This document shows, piece by piece, positions 43,778 through 52,621 of a DNA stretch of 64,000 bases (positions within the stretch are counted from its first letter, which is position 1; each line of letters begins with the position of its first letter). The stretch is from an uncultured Eubacteriales bacterium. Lineage in GTDB: Bacteria; Bacillota; Clostridia; Christensenellales; CAG-138. The notes beneath the pieces were generated by a model. The model searched no databases, had not been told where the DNA came from, and worked only from the letters and a program-made list of their open reading frames with translations. The DNA is taken from positions 1 to 64,000 of the forward strand of contig UQXE01000005.1 in assembly GCA_900544965.1 (NCBI GenBank), read 5' to 3'. The position numbers and the translations under genes are program-made.

Positions 43778-44095
43778 TTATAACGCCGTATAGATCGTAA
43801 GGCTTTGCCTTGCGTCCGCCATAAGCGTATACCGGCTTCCGGCTCCGCTTTCCTTTACGCGCTCAAGCACCTCCGGAGCGTATTTCGGTGCTTGGTCGTT
43901 GCTTCGCATGGGCATGAACTCAGCGTCGTTTAAAAAGGCAATGGTGGTGAACGCTCCCTCGGCCTCCCTCATGCTCTGCCGCGCGTTCGCCCACAGTCCC
44001 GCGCTTAGGCACAAGAACGCGCAGCTAAACATGAGCAGCACGAACGATATCAAAAAGGCCGGCCTTCTCATCAGCTGCTTTATGCTGTTTTTCAC
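43778..44095 (-). pseudogene. N-terminal remnant of an ABC-transporter permease (FtsX-like)
   Basis: 105 codons: a basic start (MKNSIKQLMRRPAF), one long transmembrane helix (LISFVLLMFSCAFLCLSAGLW) and the beginning of an extracytoplasmic domain (AEGAFTTIAFLND). This is the usual N-terminus of MacB/FtsX-type permeases. Full permeases have 400-1000 residues and three more helices; here the frame ends at TAA. There is no convincing ribosome binding site. Together with the ATPase and TetR remnants about 7 kb away it may be debris of one exporter locus. Confidence 0.45.
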
Positions 44096-44175
44096 CTGAC
44101 GCTACCTACAGTTGTCATTTACTTCATTGAACGCGCATGGGGCGTGGGTTCATTATCTATTGCCTGCATCTATAA

Positions 44176-44598
44176 TCAATTTAGCTCGTATTGTATTGAT
44201 GAAGGCACCGTGCAGGGCGGGCCGGCGCAGGGTACGATGTAATTCGTTCTATAACGGCAAATTATACAGATTTGATAGAACGTATGAGTTCTGGTGCCAG
44301 CGTTGTGTCCGCCGTCTCTCGCAGGCTCGTTAATGTGATCTCTGTTTATAATATCAACATAAGCCTCTAATAGCAGACCGCACTTTTTACATAGTTGAGC
44401 CCTGTACCTGCTGTGTCTGCATCCATAATCACCACCATAACCAGTAGGGTGGTAAGTATACCATGGTAGCGTCCAATCATGCACGCATGCATGCGGAACC
44501 GTTTCTTCCCCCTGTCCGTGGGCAAGCGATCCCGCCGGCGCCGCAATGGCGGCAAGTATAACGACGGCAGCTATAGTAATCGTCAGTATCCGTTTCAT
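44176..44598 (-). CDS. Secreted cysteine/histidine-rich protein
   Basis: 140 residues with a signal peptide (ILTITIAAVVILAAIAAPAG) and a mature domain containing CKKC and CIIC pairs, several His residues and a Cys-rich tail (VPCAGPPCTVPSS). The CxxC pairs suggest a zinc-binding or disulfide-bonded extracellular domain. A strong GAGGAGGTAATAAAG ribosome binding site supports expression. A perfect Spo0A box lies 171 bp upstream. No family recognised. Confidence 0.6.
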   Translation of the reverse strand: MKRILTITIAAVVILAAIAAPAGSLAHGQGEETVPHACVHDWTLPWYTYHPTGYGGDYGCRHSRYRAQLCKKCGLLLEAYVDIINRDHINEPARDGGHNAGTRTHTFYQICIICRYRTNYIVPCAGPPCTVPSSIQYELN

Positions 44599-44768
44599 TC
44601 TTTATTACCTCCTCTTGTTGTTCAATTATTGATTACGTCCCATGCACATTGCTGAAAACATTTATTTAGCACAGTTGAAGGATAAATTTTGCAAAGATTA
44701 AATAAACTAATCACTATACATACTTTACCATTTCAATGTTTTTGTTTCAACAGCACATTTTCCTGTAT

Positions 44769-44778
44769 TTTGTCGAAA
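44769..44778 (+). promoter_or_regulatory. Spo0A box
   Basis: TTTGTCGAAA, an exact match to the commonly cited 0A-box core TTTGTCGAAA/TGTCGAA. It lies between the divergent secreted-protein gene (start 44598) and spoVT (start 44957). Since spoVT has its own sigma-G-like promoter, the more likely target is the secreted protein gene. Confidence 0.45.
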
Positions 44779-44889
44779 TTTCGCCTGGGTAATTGGCAGG
44801 GTTTAATCAACATAAAAATGTTATATTAAAGATAAAAATTTATATCTGGAAAAATGTTTCATGGTTTCCATAAGCTCGTAATTTAAACG

Positions 44890-44919
44890 CGCATAAAACA
44901 AACATTCCAACAAATACTA
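44890..44919 (+). promoter_or_regulatory. Candidate sigma-G promoter of spoVT
   Basis: CGCATA (44890-44895), 17-bp spacer, AATACTA (44913-44919). Consensus for forespore sigma-G is TGAATA then CATACTA at 17-18 bp. In Bacillus spoVT is transcribed by sigma-G, matching this site. Confidence 0.5.
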
Positions 44920-44956
44920 TCTGTGAATAAACCTTGCAGCACAGGAGGAAGTCATT

Positions 44957-45511
44957 TTGAAGGCAACAGGTATAGTTCGCAGAATAGATGAGCTGGGGAG
45001 GGTGGTCATTCCCAAGGAGATACGCCGCACGCTTAGGATTCGTGAAGGTGATCCCCTGGAGATATTCACCGACCGCGAAGGAGAAGTAATACTTAAAAAG
45101 TACTCTCCGATAGGAGAACTCGGCGACTTTGCCAAAGAGTATGTCGAGGCCCTGCATCAGGCGTTTGGGCATGTCGCTGTCATATGCGACAAGGACAACA
45201 TAATCGCGGCCTCGGGAACCGGAAAGAGGGATTTGATGGATAAAGGAATCAGTTCCGAAGTCGAGTCGATTATGAAAAACAGGGAAAAGGCTACCATAAA
45301 CGCTGACACGGGCAGCATAGTGAGCATTACAGCCGACGAATCGGATGGCGCTTCCTATACAGCCCAGGTGATCGTGCCAATACTTGCATCGGGCGATGCG
45401 ATAGGCGCAGTAATGCTGCTGAGCCATGAGGACGGCTGCGTAATGAACCGCTCTGAACTAAAGGTCTGTGAAACCGCCTCCTATTTTATGGGCAAACAGC
45501 TGGAAGACTGA
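44957..45511 (+). CDS. spoVT: Stage V sporulation protein T (AbrB/GAF regulator)
   Basis: 184 residues: N-terminal AbrB-type swapped-hairpin DNA-binding domain (TGIVRRIDELGRVVIPKEIR, about 4-23) and a C-terminal GAF-like domain (about 55-178). Length and order match SpoVT, which tunes sigma-G-dependent genes in the forespore. TTG start at 44957 with AGGAGG eight bases before. Strongest single indication of an endospore programme in the window. Followed directly by repeat copy B. Confidence 0.95.
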   Translation: MKATGIVRRIDELGRVVIPKEIRRTLRIREGDPLEIFTDREGEVILKKYSPIGELGDFAKEYVEALHQAFGHVAVICDKDNIIAASGTGKRDLMDKGISSEVESIMKNREKATINADTGSIVSITADESDGASYTAQVIVPILASGDAIGAVMLLSHEDGCVMNRSELKVCETASYFMGKQLED

Positions 45512-45561
45512 TCATAATTAGAAATGCAGGCGCGTAATAGCTTACGTTCCGCAGACCGTCA

Positions 45562-45752
45562 AGCCCCCCAGGGATCGTCAAGGGTCGCGGCCCTTGACCT
45601 TAAATTCAGCTCTGACGGCATGCGCGTCAGAACGGATGAAAACCGTATGGTTTTCGTTCTTTGCGGGTTTTGCCGCTTGGGAGCTCAAAGGGCGAGAGGC
45701 AAAACCCGCAACCTTAAAAAGCGGCTGCGCCGCTTTTTTCACACGCTAAGGC
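45562..45752 (+). repeat. Multi-hairpin dispersed repeat, copy B (best preserved)
   Basis: Five hairpins in a row. (1) GTCAAGGG/CCCTTGAC at 45577-45598. (2) CTGACG/CGTCAG at 45612-45630. (3) GAAAACC/GGTTTTC at 45638-45655. (4) GCGGGTTTTGCC/GGCAAAACCCGC, a perfect 12-bp stem at 45663-45674 and 45698-45709. (5) AAAAAGCGGC/GCCGCTTTTT around TGC at 45716-45738, terminator-like in both directions. Lies 50 nt after spoVT, same strand. A 93-codon frame through it is a by-product. Confidence 0.85.
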
Positions 45753-46007
45753 GCGGAATGGATTACGTGCCGTTTTTGTATTTGGAGGACCGCATACCTA
45801 CATAATTAATAAAGCCAAGCTTGGCTTGAAGATCACCTTTTAATTTCCGCAATCATACGCAATGGGAAACCGCGTTAATATGCAAAGATAGCTTTATCAG
45901 CGGTATTACTTTATAATTCTGCATTTTGTCCCTCTTCCTCTTAAACCTTATCTCTTTTTCAGGTGGTTTTGTGCAAGATTTATGATAAAAACGTACTTAT
46001 ATCCCTA
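45753..46007. other. Spacer between repeat B and the 46-kb element
   Basis: No gene, promoter or stable hairpin that I can support. Confidence 0.35.
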
Positions 46008-46267
46008 GTTGACAAGGGCAGACACGCCTGGAGGGTCGGATTTTGGCCGCTTTTATGTCCCCGTCGTTTGAAGCAGCGCTGCTGATCCTGCGCTCCTCGG
46101 CCTTGAACTGGCTACAAATCGTCCCCTTGAGGTCTTCAGAGTTTTTGCTCTTACAGTCCGTGCGGGATGAGGCGCGGCCGCGCAGGCGTGGCGAACCCTA
46201 CGGCAGACAACCATAACAAAGTCCGGCACGGGCCGGGTGCGCAAAAACCGTGTTTTCCCTTGTCAAC
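46008..46267. mobile_element. 260-bp MITE-like element with terminal inverted repeats
   Basis: Left end GTTGACAAGGGCAGACACG (46008-46026) and the reverse complement of the right end, GTTGACAAGGGAAAACACG (46249-46267), match at 17 of 19 bases. The interior is GC-rich, non-coding in appearance and unlike the flanks. No target-site duplication is obvious. It could be a non-autonomous transposable element; no transposase with such ends is in the window. The ends each contain a TTGACA. Confidence 0.5.
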
Positions 46268-46386
46268 CGAGGGTAACCGTATGACATATTTGCGGGTCTC
46301 CTTGACGGCTCTAAATATGGATATTGCATTGAGGCAAGTTTAACCATTCGGCCGGCTTATGGTGTATAATGCTTATGGAGGTTAAT

Positions 46387-47754
46387 ATGCAAAAGAAATC
46401 CGAAACAAATGTGCCCCCGTTTCCTTTAGAGTTTATAAAACGAATGAAGGCCATGCTTGGGAATGGTTTTGAAGACTTTATCAGTTCCTACAGCCAGCCG
46501 CCTGTACGGGGATTGAGGGTCAATACGCTGCGTATAAGTACAGCTCGGTTCCTGCCCTGCTCTCCTTTTAATATTAAACCTACAGGCCTGATTGAAGAGG
46601 GCTTCTATATGGAGGAGAGCGTCTATGGCGCCGGACGCCACCCCTATGGCCTGGCCGGACTGTATTATATGCAGGAGCCTTCCGCGATGCTCCCTATATC
46701 CAAATCAGGGATAAAGCCGGGCATGAAGGTGCTGGATATGTGCGCGTCGCCCGGGGGCAAGGCGGGCGGCGCTGCCCAGAGACTTTGTGGGGAAGGCGTT
46801 TTATTGGCAAATGAGATGGTTCCGGCCCGCGTAAATACGCTTGTAAGAAACCTTGAGCGACTTGGCGTTGCCAACGCTGCGGTTACCTGCTGTTCGCCTG
46901 AAACCATATCAAATACATTTAATCGGTATTTTGACGTAGTCTTGGTCGACGCTCCATGCTCGGGCGAGGGGATGTTTCGGAAGGATGAATCGGCAATAGC
47001 CCAGTGGTCGGTATCGCATGTTAACTCCTGCGCTAAAAGGCAGGCCCACATACTTGACCATTCGGCCGAAACGCTAAAGTACGGCGGAAGGCTTGTTTAT
47101 TCAACGTGCACATTTTCATCTGAAGAAAATGAGGGGGTGATTAATTCGTTTTTAGCGCGCAACAAGGAATTTTCCATCGTATCGTCCGAAAGACTGTACC
47201 CTCATACCTTTCGCGGGGAGGGCCACTTTACCGCCGTATTAGAGAAACGCGAATTTATACCCGATGCATCGGTAAGTAAAACCGGCAGCCGCGCGGGCGG
47301 CAAAGTTCAACGTCTGTCCAAGTCTGAGCTTTCTATATTTAACGGATTCTATGAGGACACGTTTGTATCCAAACCATCCCTTGAAGCATACTCCGTTGGC
47401 GATAGCCGTGTAGTCATGTTGTCCGGCGGACTGTACGAAATATTGGGGAAAATACGATACGTTTCAATAGGTATTGACGCTGGGAGGGTTGTGAAAGACC
47501 GTTTTGAACCATCCCACTCACTATTTATGGCCGCAGGTATAGAAAAGCCAAAAAGAATTATTCCATTTGATCCAGAGAGCGAAACGCTTTCGGCATTTCT
47601 TAGGGGAGAAGAAATTCAGGTTGACACTGGCATGCGCGGTTATTGCGCTGTAGCGGTCGAGTGCGGGGGATCGTATTATATTTTGGGTTTTGGCAAAGCC
47701 GTAAGCGGGCGCCTTAAAAACCATTACCCTAAGGGACTGAGGCGCCCTTCATGA
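46387..47754 (+). CDS. RsmF/NOP2-type RNA cytosine-C5 methyltransferase
   Basis: 455 residues. N-terminal RNA-binding part (RGLRVNTLRIS), SAM-binding Rossmann core with MCASPGGKAGGAAQ and LVDAPCSGEGMFRKD, and the second catalytic Cys in YSTCTFSSEENE, all characteristic of RsmB/RsmF m5C methyltransferases. The C-terminal ~120 residues resemble the RsmF PUA-like extension. It probably methylates rRNA (or tRNA). ATG at 46387 follows GGAGGTTAAT; the ATG at 46369 does not have a site. Ends 14 nt before repeat copy C. Confidence 0.88.
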   Translation: MQKKSETNVPPFPLEFIKRMKAMLGNGFEDFISSYSQPPVRGLRVNTLRISTARFLPCSPFNIKPTGLIEEGFYMEESVYGAGRHPYGLAGLYYMQEPSAMLPISKSGIKPGMKVLDMCASPGGKAGGAAQRLCGEGVLLANEMVPARVNTLVRNLERLGVANAAVTCCSPETISNTFNRYFDVVLVDAPCSGEGMFRKDESAIAQWSVSHVNSCAKRQAHILDHSAETLKYGGRLVYSTCTFSSEENEGVINSFLARNKEFSIVSSERLYPHTFRGEGHFTAVLEKREFIPDASVSKTGSRAGGKVQRLSKSELSIFNGFYEDTFVSKPSLEAYSVGDSRVVMLSGGLYEILGKIRYVSIGIDAGRVVKDRFEPSHSLFMAAGIEKPKRIIPFDPESETLSAFLRGEEIQVDTGMRGYCAVAVECGGSYYILGFGKAVSGRLKNHYPKGLRRPS

Positions 47755-47767
47755 TAGAATTTGTGTT

Positions 47768-47950
47768 CAGCGTGTCAAAAAGCGGCTGCGCCACTTTTTA
47801 AGGTTACGGGTCTCGCCGCCCTTGGGGCTATCGTGCGGCAAAACCCGCAAAGAGCGAAAACCGCACGGTTTTCATCCGGCTCCTGCGCGCATGCCGTCAG
47901 AGCCGGATGAAAAGTCAAGGGCGCGGCCCTTGACAATCCCTGGGGGATTT
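47768..47950 (-). repeat. Multi-hairpin dispersed repeat, copy C
   Basis: Inverted relative to copies A and B. On the minus strand: CCCCCAGGGAT, hairpin 1 TCAAGGGCCGCGCCCTTGA, hairpin 2 arms ATCCGGCTC/GAGCCGGAT, hairpin 3 AAAACCGTGCGGTTTT, GCGGGTTTTGCCGCA, then AAAAAGTGGCGCAGCCGCTTTTT and GACACGCT. Its 5' end (47950) lies only 45 nt from the start codon of the nucleoside phosphorylase, so it falls in that gene's leader. Confidence 0.82.
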
Positions 47951-47994
47951 TTGAAAGTCTGTTTATTTTATTGCCTTGTCTGGAGGATCTTTCT

Positions 47995-49335
47995 ATGCGG
48001 ATGGTTGATCTTATTTTAAAAAAACGGTTTGGAAGGGAGCATTCCGATGACGAAATACGTTATATTGTTAATGGGTGCGTCCGCGGCGATGTAAAGGACT
48101 ACCAGCTATCGGCCTGGATGATGGCCGTGTGCCTCAATGGTATGACGATGGGCGAAACAGCGGCGCTAACAATGGCCATGGCCCATTCCGGCGTAGTTGT
48201 CGACCTCTCCAGCGTACCCGGGATAAAGGTGGATAAGCATTCAACAGGGGGCGTAGGAGACACAACCACGCTTGTCGTTGCGCCCCTGGTTGCGGCATGC
48301 GGCGGAGTTGTGGCAAAGATGTCAGGACGCGGTCTTGGCCACACCGGCGGGACGCTGGATAAGCTTGAATCTATACCTGGCGTAAGCGTTGAGCGCTCAA
48401 CGCGTGAAATGTGCGATATGGCCGGAAAAATCGGTCTTTGCATAGCGGGACAGACCGAAGGCCTTGTACCCGCCGACAGGATTATGTACGCGCTTAGGGA
48501 TGTAACTGGAACGGTGGATAGCGTTCCGCTTATAGCTTCAAGTATTATGAGCAAAAAGATAGCGGCCGGCACGGACGCAATAGTGCTGGATGTAAAGGCG
48601 GGAAACGGAGCGTTTATGAAAACGGTTGAGGCTGCAAAGGCGCTGGCCAACGCTATGGTGGATATAGGAACCCAGCTTGGGCGCAGAACCGTGGCGGTTA
48701 TCACCGATATGAACCAGCCGTTAGGCCGGGCGGTCGGCAACGGCCTTGAGGTGAAAGAAGCCGTCGAAGTGCTTACGGGCAGGATAGGCCTAGGCGACCC
48801 GCTTACACAGGTGTGCATGCTTCTCGCGTCAAAGATGCTCATTCTTGGAAACGTTGCCAAAACTGCCGATGAAGCGGCGTCAATGCTTGTAAAAGCGCTG
48901 GAAAGCGGCGCGGCGTTTTCAAAGCTTAAGGATATGGCCGCCCTGCTGGGAGGAGACACATCATATCTGGACGAACCGGATATGCTATGTAAAACCCGAC
49001 TGAAGCTGGAACTTGCATCCGATATAGGCGGATTTGTAAACCAGATAGACGCGCATATGGTTGGCGTAGCCTCATCCCTGCTGGGCGCCGGCAGGGAAAC
49101 AAAGGAGGATTCGATCGATCCCAGCGTGGGACTGGTGCTCAACAAGCGCTTGGGCGAACGTGTTGGCCAGGGCGAAGCATTGCTTACAATGTATGTAAAC
49201 GACGATTCGCGCCTGAAGGAGGCCGTACAGCTACTGAGGGGTTCGTTTAAAATTGGTCCTGAGGCTCATAGGTCTCCTCCAATGATTTATGGTATGATAG
49301 ATGAAAACGGTTATATAAGGAAAGAATTAGATTGA
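47995..49335 (+). CDS. pdp: Pyrimidine-nucleoside (thymidine) phosphorylase
   Basis: 446 residues with the DeoA/Pdp family layout: N-terminal helical domain, the phosphate/substrate signature VDKHSTGGVGD, SGRGLGHTGGTLDKLESIPG, and the glycine-rich VLDVKAGNGAFMK. It phosphorolyses (deoxy)uridine and thymidine in salvage, complementing cdd. The Gram-positive enzymes are usually broad-specificity Pdp rather than DeoA; sequence alone does not settle it. ATG at 47995 follows TGGAGG; upstream in-frame TTG lies within repeat-derived leader. Confidence 0.92.
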   Translation: MRMVDLILKKRFGREHSDDEIRYIVNGCVRGDVKDYQLSAWMMAVCLNGMTMGETAALTMAMAHSGVVVDLSSVPGIKVDKHSTGGVGDTTTLVVAPLVAACGGVVAKMSGRGLGHTGGTLDKLESIPGVSVERSTREMCDMAGKIGLCIAGQTEGLVPADRIMYALRDVTGTVDSVPLIASSIMSKKIAAGTDAIVLDVKAGNGAFMKTVEAAKALANAMVDIGTQLGRRTVAVITDMNQPLGRAVGNGLEVKEAVEVLTGRIGLGDPLTQVCMLLASKMLILGNVAKTADEAASMLVKALESGAAFSKLKDMAALLGGDTSYLDEPDMLCKTRLKLELASDIGGFVNQIDAHMVGVASSLLGAGRETKEDSIDPSVGLVLNKRLGERVGQGEALLTMYVNDDSRLKEAVQLLRGSFKIGPEAHRSPPMIYGMIDENGYIRKELD

Positions 49336-49360
49336 GCTTTAGCGGCTTAAAGGAGGCGTT

Positions 49361-51934
49361 ATGCCAAAACTGATAGTTATAGACGGAAACAGCCTGATGT
49401 ACAGGGCGTTTTATGCTTTGCCCGCCATGACGTCGCGCGGCGGAACACCAACGGGCGCTATATACGGCTTTCTCAGCATGCTTTTAAAGCTGGCCGCGGG
49501 AAATCCTGAGTATATGCTTGTCGCCTTTGATATGCACGGCCCCACGATAAGGCATGAGAGTTATGCGGAATATAAGTCGAATAGAAAGCCAATGCCCGAT
49601 GAACTGAGGGAGCAGATGCCGATTATAAAAAGGATTCTAACGGATATGGGTATAGCCGTCTGTGAATGCCCTGGATATGAAGCCGACGATCTCCTTGGCA
49701 CATTTGCAAGAATCGCCAACAGCGGAGGCATCGACGCGCTTTTAGTCACGGGCGACAGGGACGCCCTTCAGCTTATAAGCGATAGCACTCACGTTCTTAT
49801 GACCAAAAAGGGGATAAGCGAAACCATTGAGTTCGACGCTGAAACCCTGTATGAGCAATACGGCGTGACCCCCGCTCAAATAGTTGATCTAAAGGGGCTT
49901 ATGGGGGATGCATCCGACAATATACCAGGGATACCAGGGGTTGGCGAAAAGACGGCGGTTAAACTTATAAAAAAATATGGCGGTTTGGAAGAATCGCTCA
50001 AGCACGCTGACGATGAGAAGGGGGCTTTAAGGCAAAAGCTGATGGATAACGCCGATATCGCCCGCATTTCATATCAGTTGGCGGTCATTCATACCGACGC
50101 GCCTGTTGATATGAAAATAACCGACTGCGCATTTGACGCTTCACAGCTTCAAAACGCAGTTCCTCTCATGACCGAGCTTGAATTAAAGAGCCTTATCGCA
50201 CGTATCCCTAAGGTGGACATGCCGGCAGAGAGTACGTCGTATGAAAAAGCTGCCGAAGAAATAGCTGTTAAGGATATGGATGAATTGGAGCTGGCTTTAA
50301 CCTCCATATCCAAATCAGGCGTGCTGGCAATCGTCGTCGCTGATAACTTTGTATCCATCTCGGATTCGGCTGACAGGCAGTACTCAATATCTACAAACGC
50401 ATCGCTTATTGAGCGTGGGTTTGACGCCGGCGACGTCTTTAGGACGCTTAAGCCAATACTTGAAAACCCAATGATTCCGAAGCTTACGTTTGACGCTAAG
50501 AAAATAATGCACACGCTCTCGCGATATGGAATAAAATTAAACGGCCTCAAATTTGATGCCATGATAGCGGATTACCTGATTCACGCTACGCGACCCGCAT
50601 CATCGCTTCAGGACCTGTATAAAGGCCGGTTTGGCACTGAAGAAGGCCCGTCCGCCGGAGCTGCCGGCCTGTTCATCCTATTTGAGGGGATGACACATGA
50701 TATGGAAAAGCTCCAGCTCATGGAATTATATGAAACCGTTGAACTTCCGCTGATATCGGTGCTTTTTGATATGGAAGAAACCGGATTCAGCATCGATACC
50801 GATATACTTGCCGCTTTAAGCGATAGCATGTCCATACGCATAAGGGAGCTTTCGAACGAGATATATGAGCTTGCCGGCGAACAGTTCTCAATACTTTCCA
50901 CAAAGCAGCTGGGGAGCATATTGTTTGAGAAGCTCGGGCTCCCGCCTTATAGAAAGACTAAGACCGGTTATTCCACGGATTCGGAAACGCTTGAGGCGCT
51001 TCACGACATGCATCCCATCATTCCGCTTATCACTGAGTACCGTTTCCTAACCAAACTCAAAAGCACCTTTTTGGATGGCTTGAAAGCGCTCGTGGATGAA
51101 CATGGCAGGGTGCATACAAGCTTTAATCAAAACGTTACGGCCACCGGCAGGATCTCAAGCACAGAGCCAAACCTGCAGAACATACCGGTGAGGACTCAGA
51201 TCGGCAGGGAGATACGCAAGGCGTTCGTCGCAAGCAGGGGCAACATGCTCGTAGGGGCTGATTATTCTCAGATTGAGCTCAGGCTTCTGGCTCATATGAG
51301 CGGCGATGAGCGCATGATCGAAGCGTTTATCAACGAAGACGATATTCACAGCACAACCGCCTCCGAGGTGTTTGGCGTCCCTGTTGACGAGGTTACACCT
51401 GAACAGCGCAGCGCGGCCAAGGCCGTTAATTTTGGAATAGTCTATGGAATCAGCGATTATGGCCTTGCAAGGAATCTGGGGATAACCAGAAGGATTGCGT
51501 CGGAGTATATATCAATGTATATGAAGCGCTACGAAGGCGTAAGCAGATATATGAAGGAATGCGTGGAAAACGGGAAGAAAAACAGATATGCGGTTACCAT
51601 AATGGGAAGGCGCAGGGAGCTTCCGGAAATTGGCTCCTCAAACTTCAATACCCGCTCCTTCGGCGAAAGGGTAGCCATGAATATGCCTATACAGGGTTCC
51701 GCCGCAGACCTTATAAAGCTCGCTATGGTGAGGGTTCACCGGCGCTTGACTGCCGACGGCTTAAAGGCTAAGCTCGTGCTTCAGATACACGATGAACTGA
51801 TTATCGACTGTCCTGAGGATGAAGTCGGCCAGGTTAAGCTGATACTTGAGGACTGCATGCAGAATGTCGTGAAGCTTCGCGTGCCGCTAACCGCTGATGT
51901 GCATACGGGGCTAAGCTGGTATGACACAAAATGA
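49361..51934 (+). CDS. polA: DNA polymerase I
   Basis: 857 residues: 5'-3' exonuclease domain (about 1-290; LVIDGNSLMYRAFYALP-like opening, EADDLLGTFA, GDRDALQLIS, GIPGVGEKTA), a degenerate 3'-5' exonuclease domain (about 300-460) lacking the DxE metal motif (SGVLAIVVADN at that place), and a complete polymerase domain with motif A ADYSQIELRLLAHMSGD, motif B RSAAKAVNFGIVYG and motif C QIHDELIID. Gap repair and Okazaki fragment processing, probably without proofreading, as in many Gram-positives. AAAGGAGG site before the ATG. Confidence 0.96.
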   Translation: MPKLIVIDGNSLMYRAFYALPAMTSRGGTPTGAIYGFLSMLLKLAAGNPEYMLVAFDMHGPTIRHESYAEYKSNRKPMPDELREQMPIIKRILTDMGIAVCECPGYEADDLLGTFARIANSGGIDALLVTGDRDALQLISDSTHVLMTKKGISETIEFDAETLYEQYGVTPAQIVDLKGLMGDASDNIPGIPGVGEKTAVKLIKKYGGLEESLKHADDEKGALRQKLMDNADIARISYQLAVIHTDAPVDMKITDCAFDASQLQNAVPLMTELELKSLIARIPKVDMPAESTSYEKAAEEIAVKDMDELELALTSISKSGVLAIVVADNFVSISDSADRQYSISTNASLIERGFDAGDVFRTLKPILENPMIPKLTFDAKKIMHTLSRYGIKLNGLKFDAMIADYLIHATRPASSLQDLYKGRFGTEEGPSAGAAGLFILFEGMTHDMEKLQLMELYETVELPLISVLFDMEETGFSIDTDILAALSDSMSIRIRELSNEIYELAGEQFSILSTKQLGSILFEKLGLPPYRKTKTGYSTDSETLEALHDMHPIIPLITEYRFLTKLKSTFLDGLKALVDEHGRVHTSFNQNVTATGRISSTEPNLQNIPVRTQIGREIRKAFVASRGNMLVGADYSQIELRLLAHMSGDERMIEAFINEDDIHSTTASEVFGVPVDEVTPEQRSAAKAVNFGIVYGISDYGLARNLGITRRIASEYISMYMKRYEGVSRYMKECVENGKKNRYAVTIMGRRRELPEIGSSNFNTRSFGERVAMNMPIQGSAADLIKLAMVRVHRRLTADGLKAKLVLQIHDELIIDCPEDEVGQVKLILEDCMQNVVKLRVPLTADVHTGLSWYDTK

Positions 51935-51964
51935 TTTAATAAATAACTTGGAGAAACCTCAAAT

Positions 51965-52621
51965 ATGCCACTGCTAGGACTTACGGGCGGGATTGCCTCC
52001 GGAAAATCAACCGTTTCAAACAGGCTTAGAGCGCTTGGCGCGCTTATAGTGGACGCGGACGCCATATCGCGCGAGCTGGCGGCGCCTGAAGGCCAGTATT
52101 TAAGCAGGCTGCGGGAAGCCTTTGGAAATGGCATACTCAATGATGACGGTACGTTAAACCGTAGCGCACTTGCTGATTTTATTTTCTCGGATCCGGACAA
52201 ACGCCGGCTTTTAGACTCTATAACGCATCCTGAGATAATAAGCCGCATGTGGGAAGCCGCTAACGGTGCTTTAAAGCGCAACGCCGACTGCGTGGTAGTC
52301 ATGGATGCGCCCTTATTGATTGAAACCGGAATGCATCGCCATATGGACTGGGTTTGGGTAGTTACCGCGCCTAGAGATACGCGTATCAACAGGCTGATGC
52401 TGCGCGACGGCCTTACCGCTGAACAGGCAAAAGCGCGAGTAGAAAGCCAAATTGACGATTCTGAACGGCTGCGCTATGCCACGCACGAGCTGAACAACTC
52501 TGGCAGCGCCAGCGCTTTAGTAAAGTTGGTCGATACACTGTGGCATAACATAATTGATATCCAGCGACAAAGGGGTTGCAATACTTCATCCCCCAATAAG
52601 GAGGACATATGCAGATTATAA
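51965..52621 (+). CDS. coaE: Dephospho-CoA kinase
   Basis: 218 residues with the P-loop GLTGGIASGKST (5-16), VDADAISREL and VVMDAPLLIETGMH, plus the lid RDTRINRLMLRDGLTAEQAKARVESQ. Last step of coenzyme A synthesis. It follows polA as in many Firmicutes. The last 13 nt overlap the next gene, whose ribosome binding site lies inside coaE. Confidence 0.94.
   Translation: MPLLGLTGGIASGKSTVSNRLRALGALIVDADAISRELAAPEGQYLSRLREAFGNGILNDDGTLNRSALADFIFSDPDKRRLLDSITHPEIISRMWEAANGALKRNADCVVVMDAPLLIETGMHRHMDWVWVVTAPRDTRINRLMLRDGLTAEQAKARVESQIDDSERLRYATHELNNSGSASALVKLVDTLWHNIIDIQRQRGCNTSSPNKEDICRL

Noticed and set aside
45524..45805. 93-codon frame through repeat B
   Set aside because: Product of the repeat; a similar peptide (VLCGFC-type) can be translated from copy D, showing it follows the repeat rather than selection for protein.
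48099..49145. 348-codon frame antisense to pdp
   Set aside because: Shadow of a strongly conserved enzyme gene; Ser/Pro/Thr-rich composition is typical of antisense frames.
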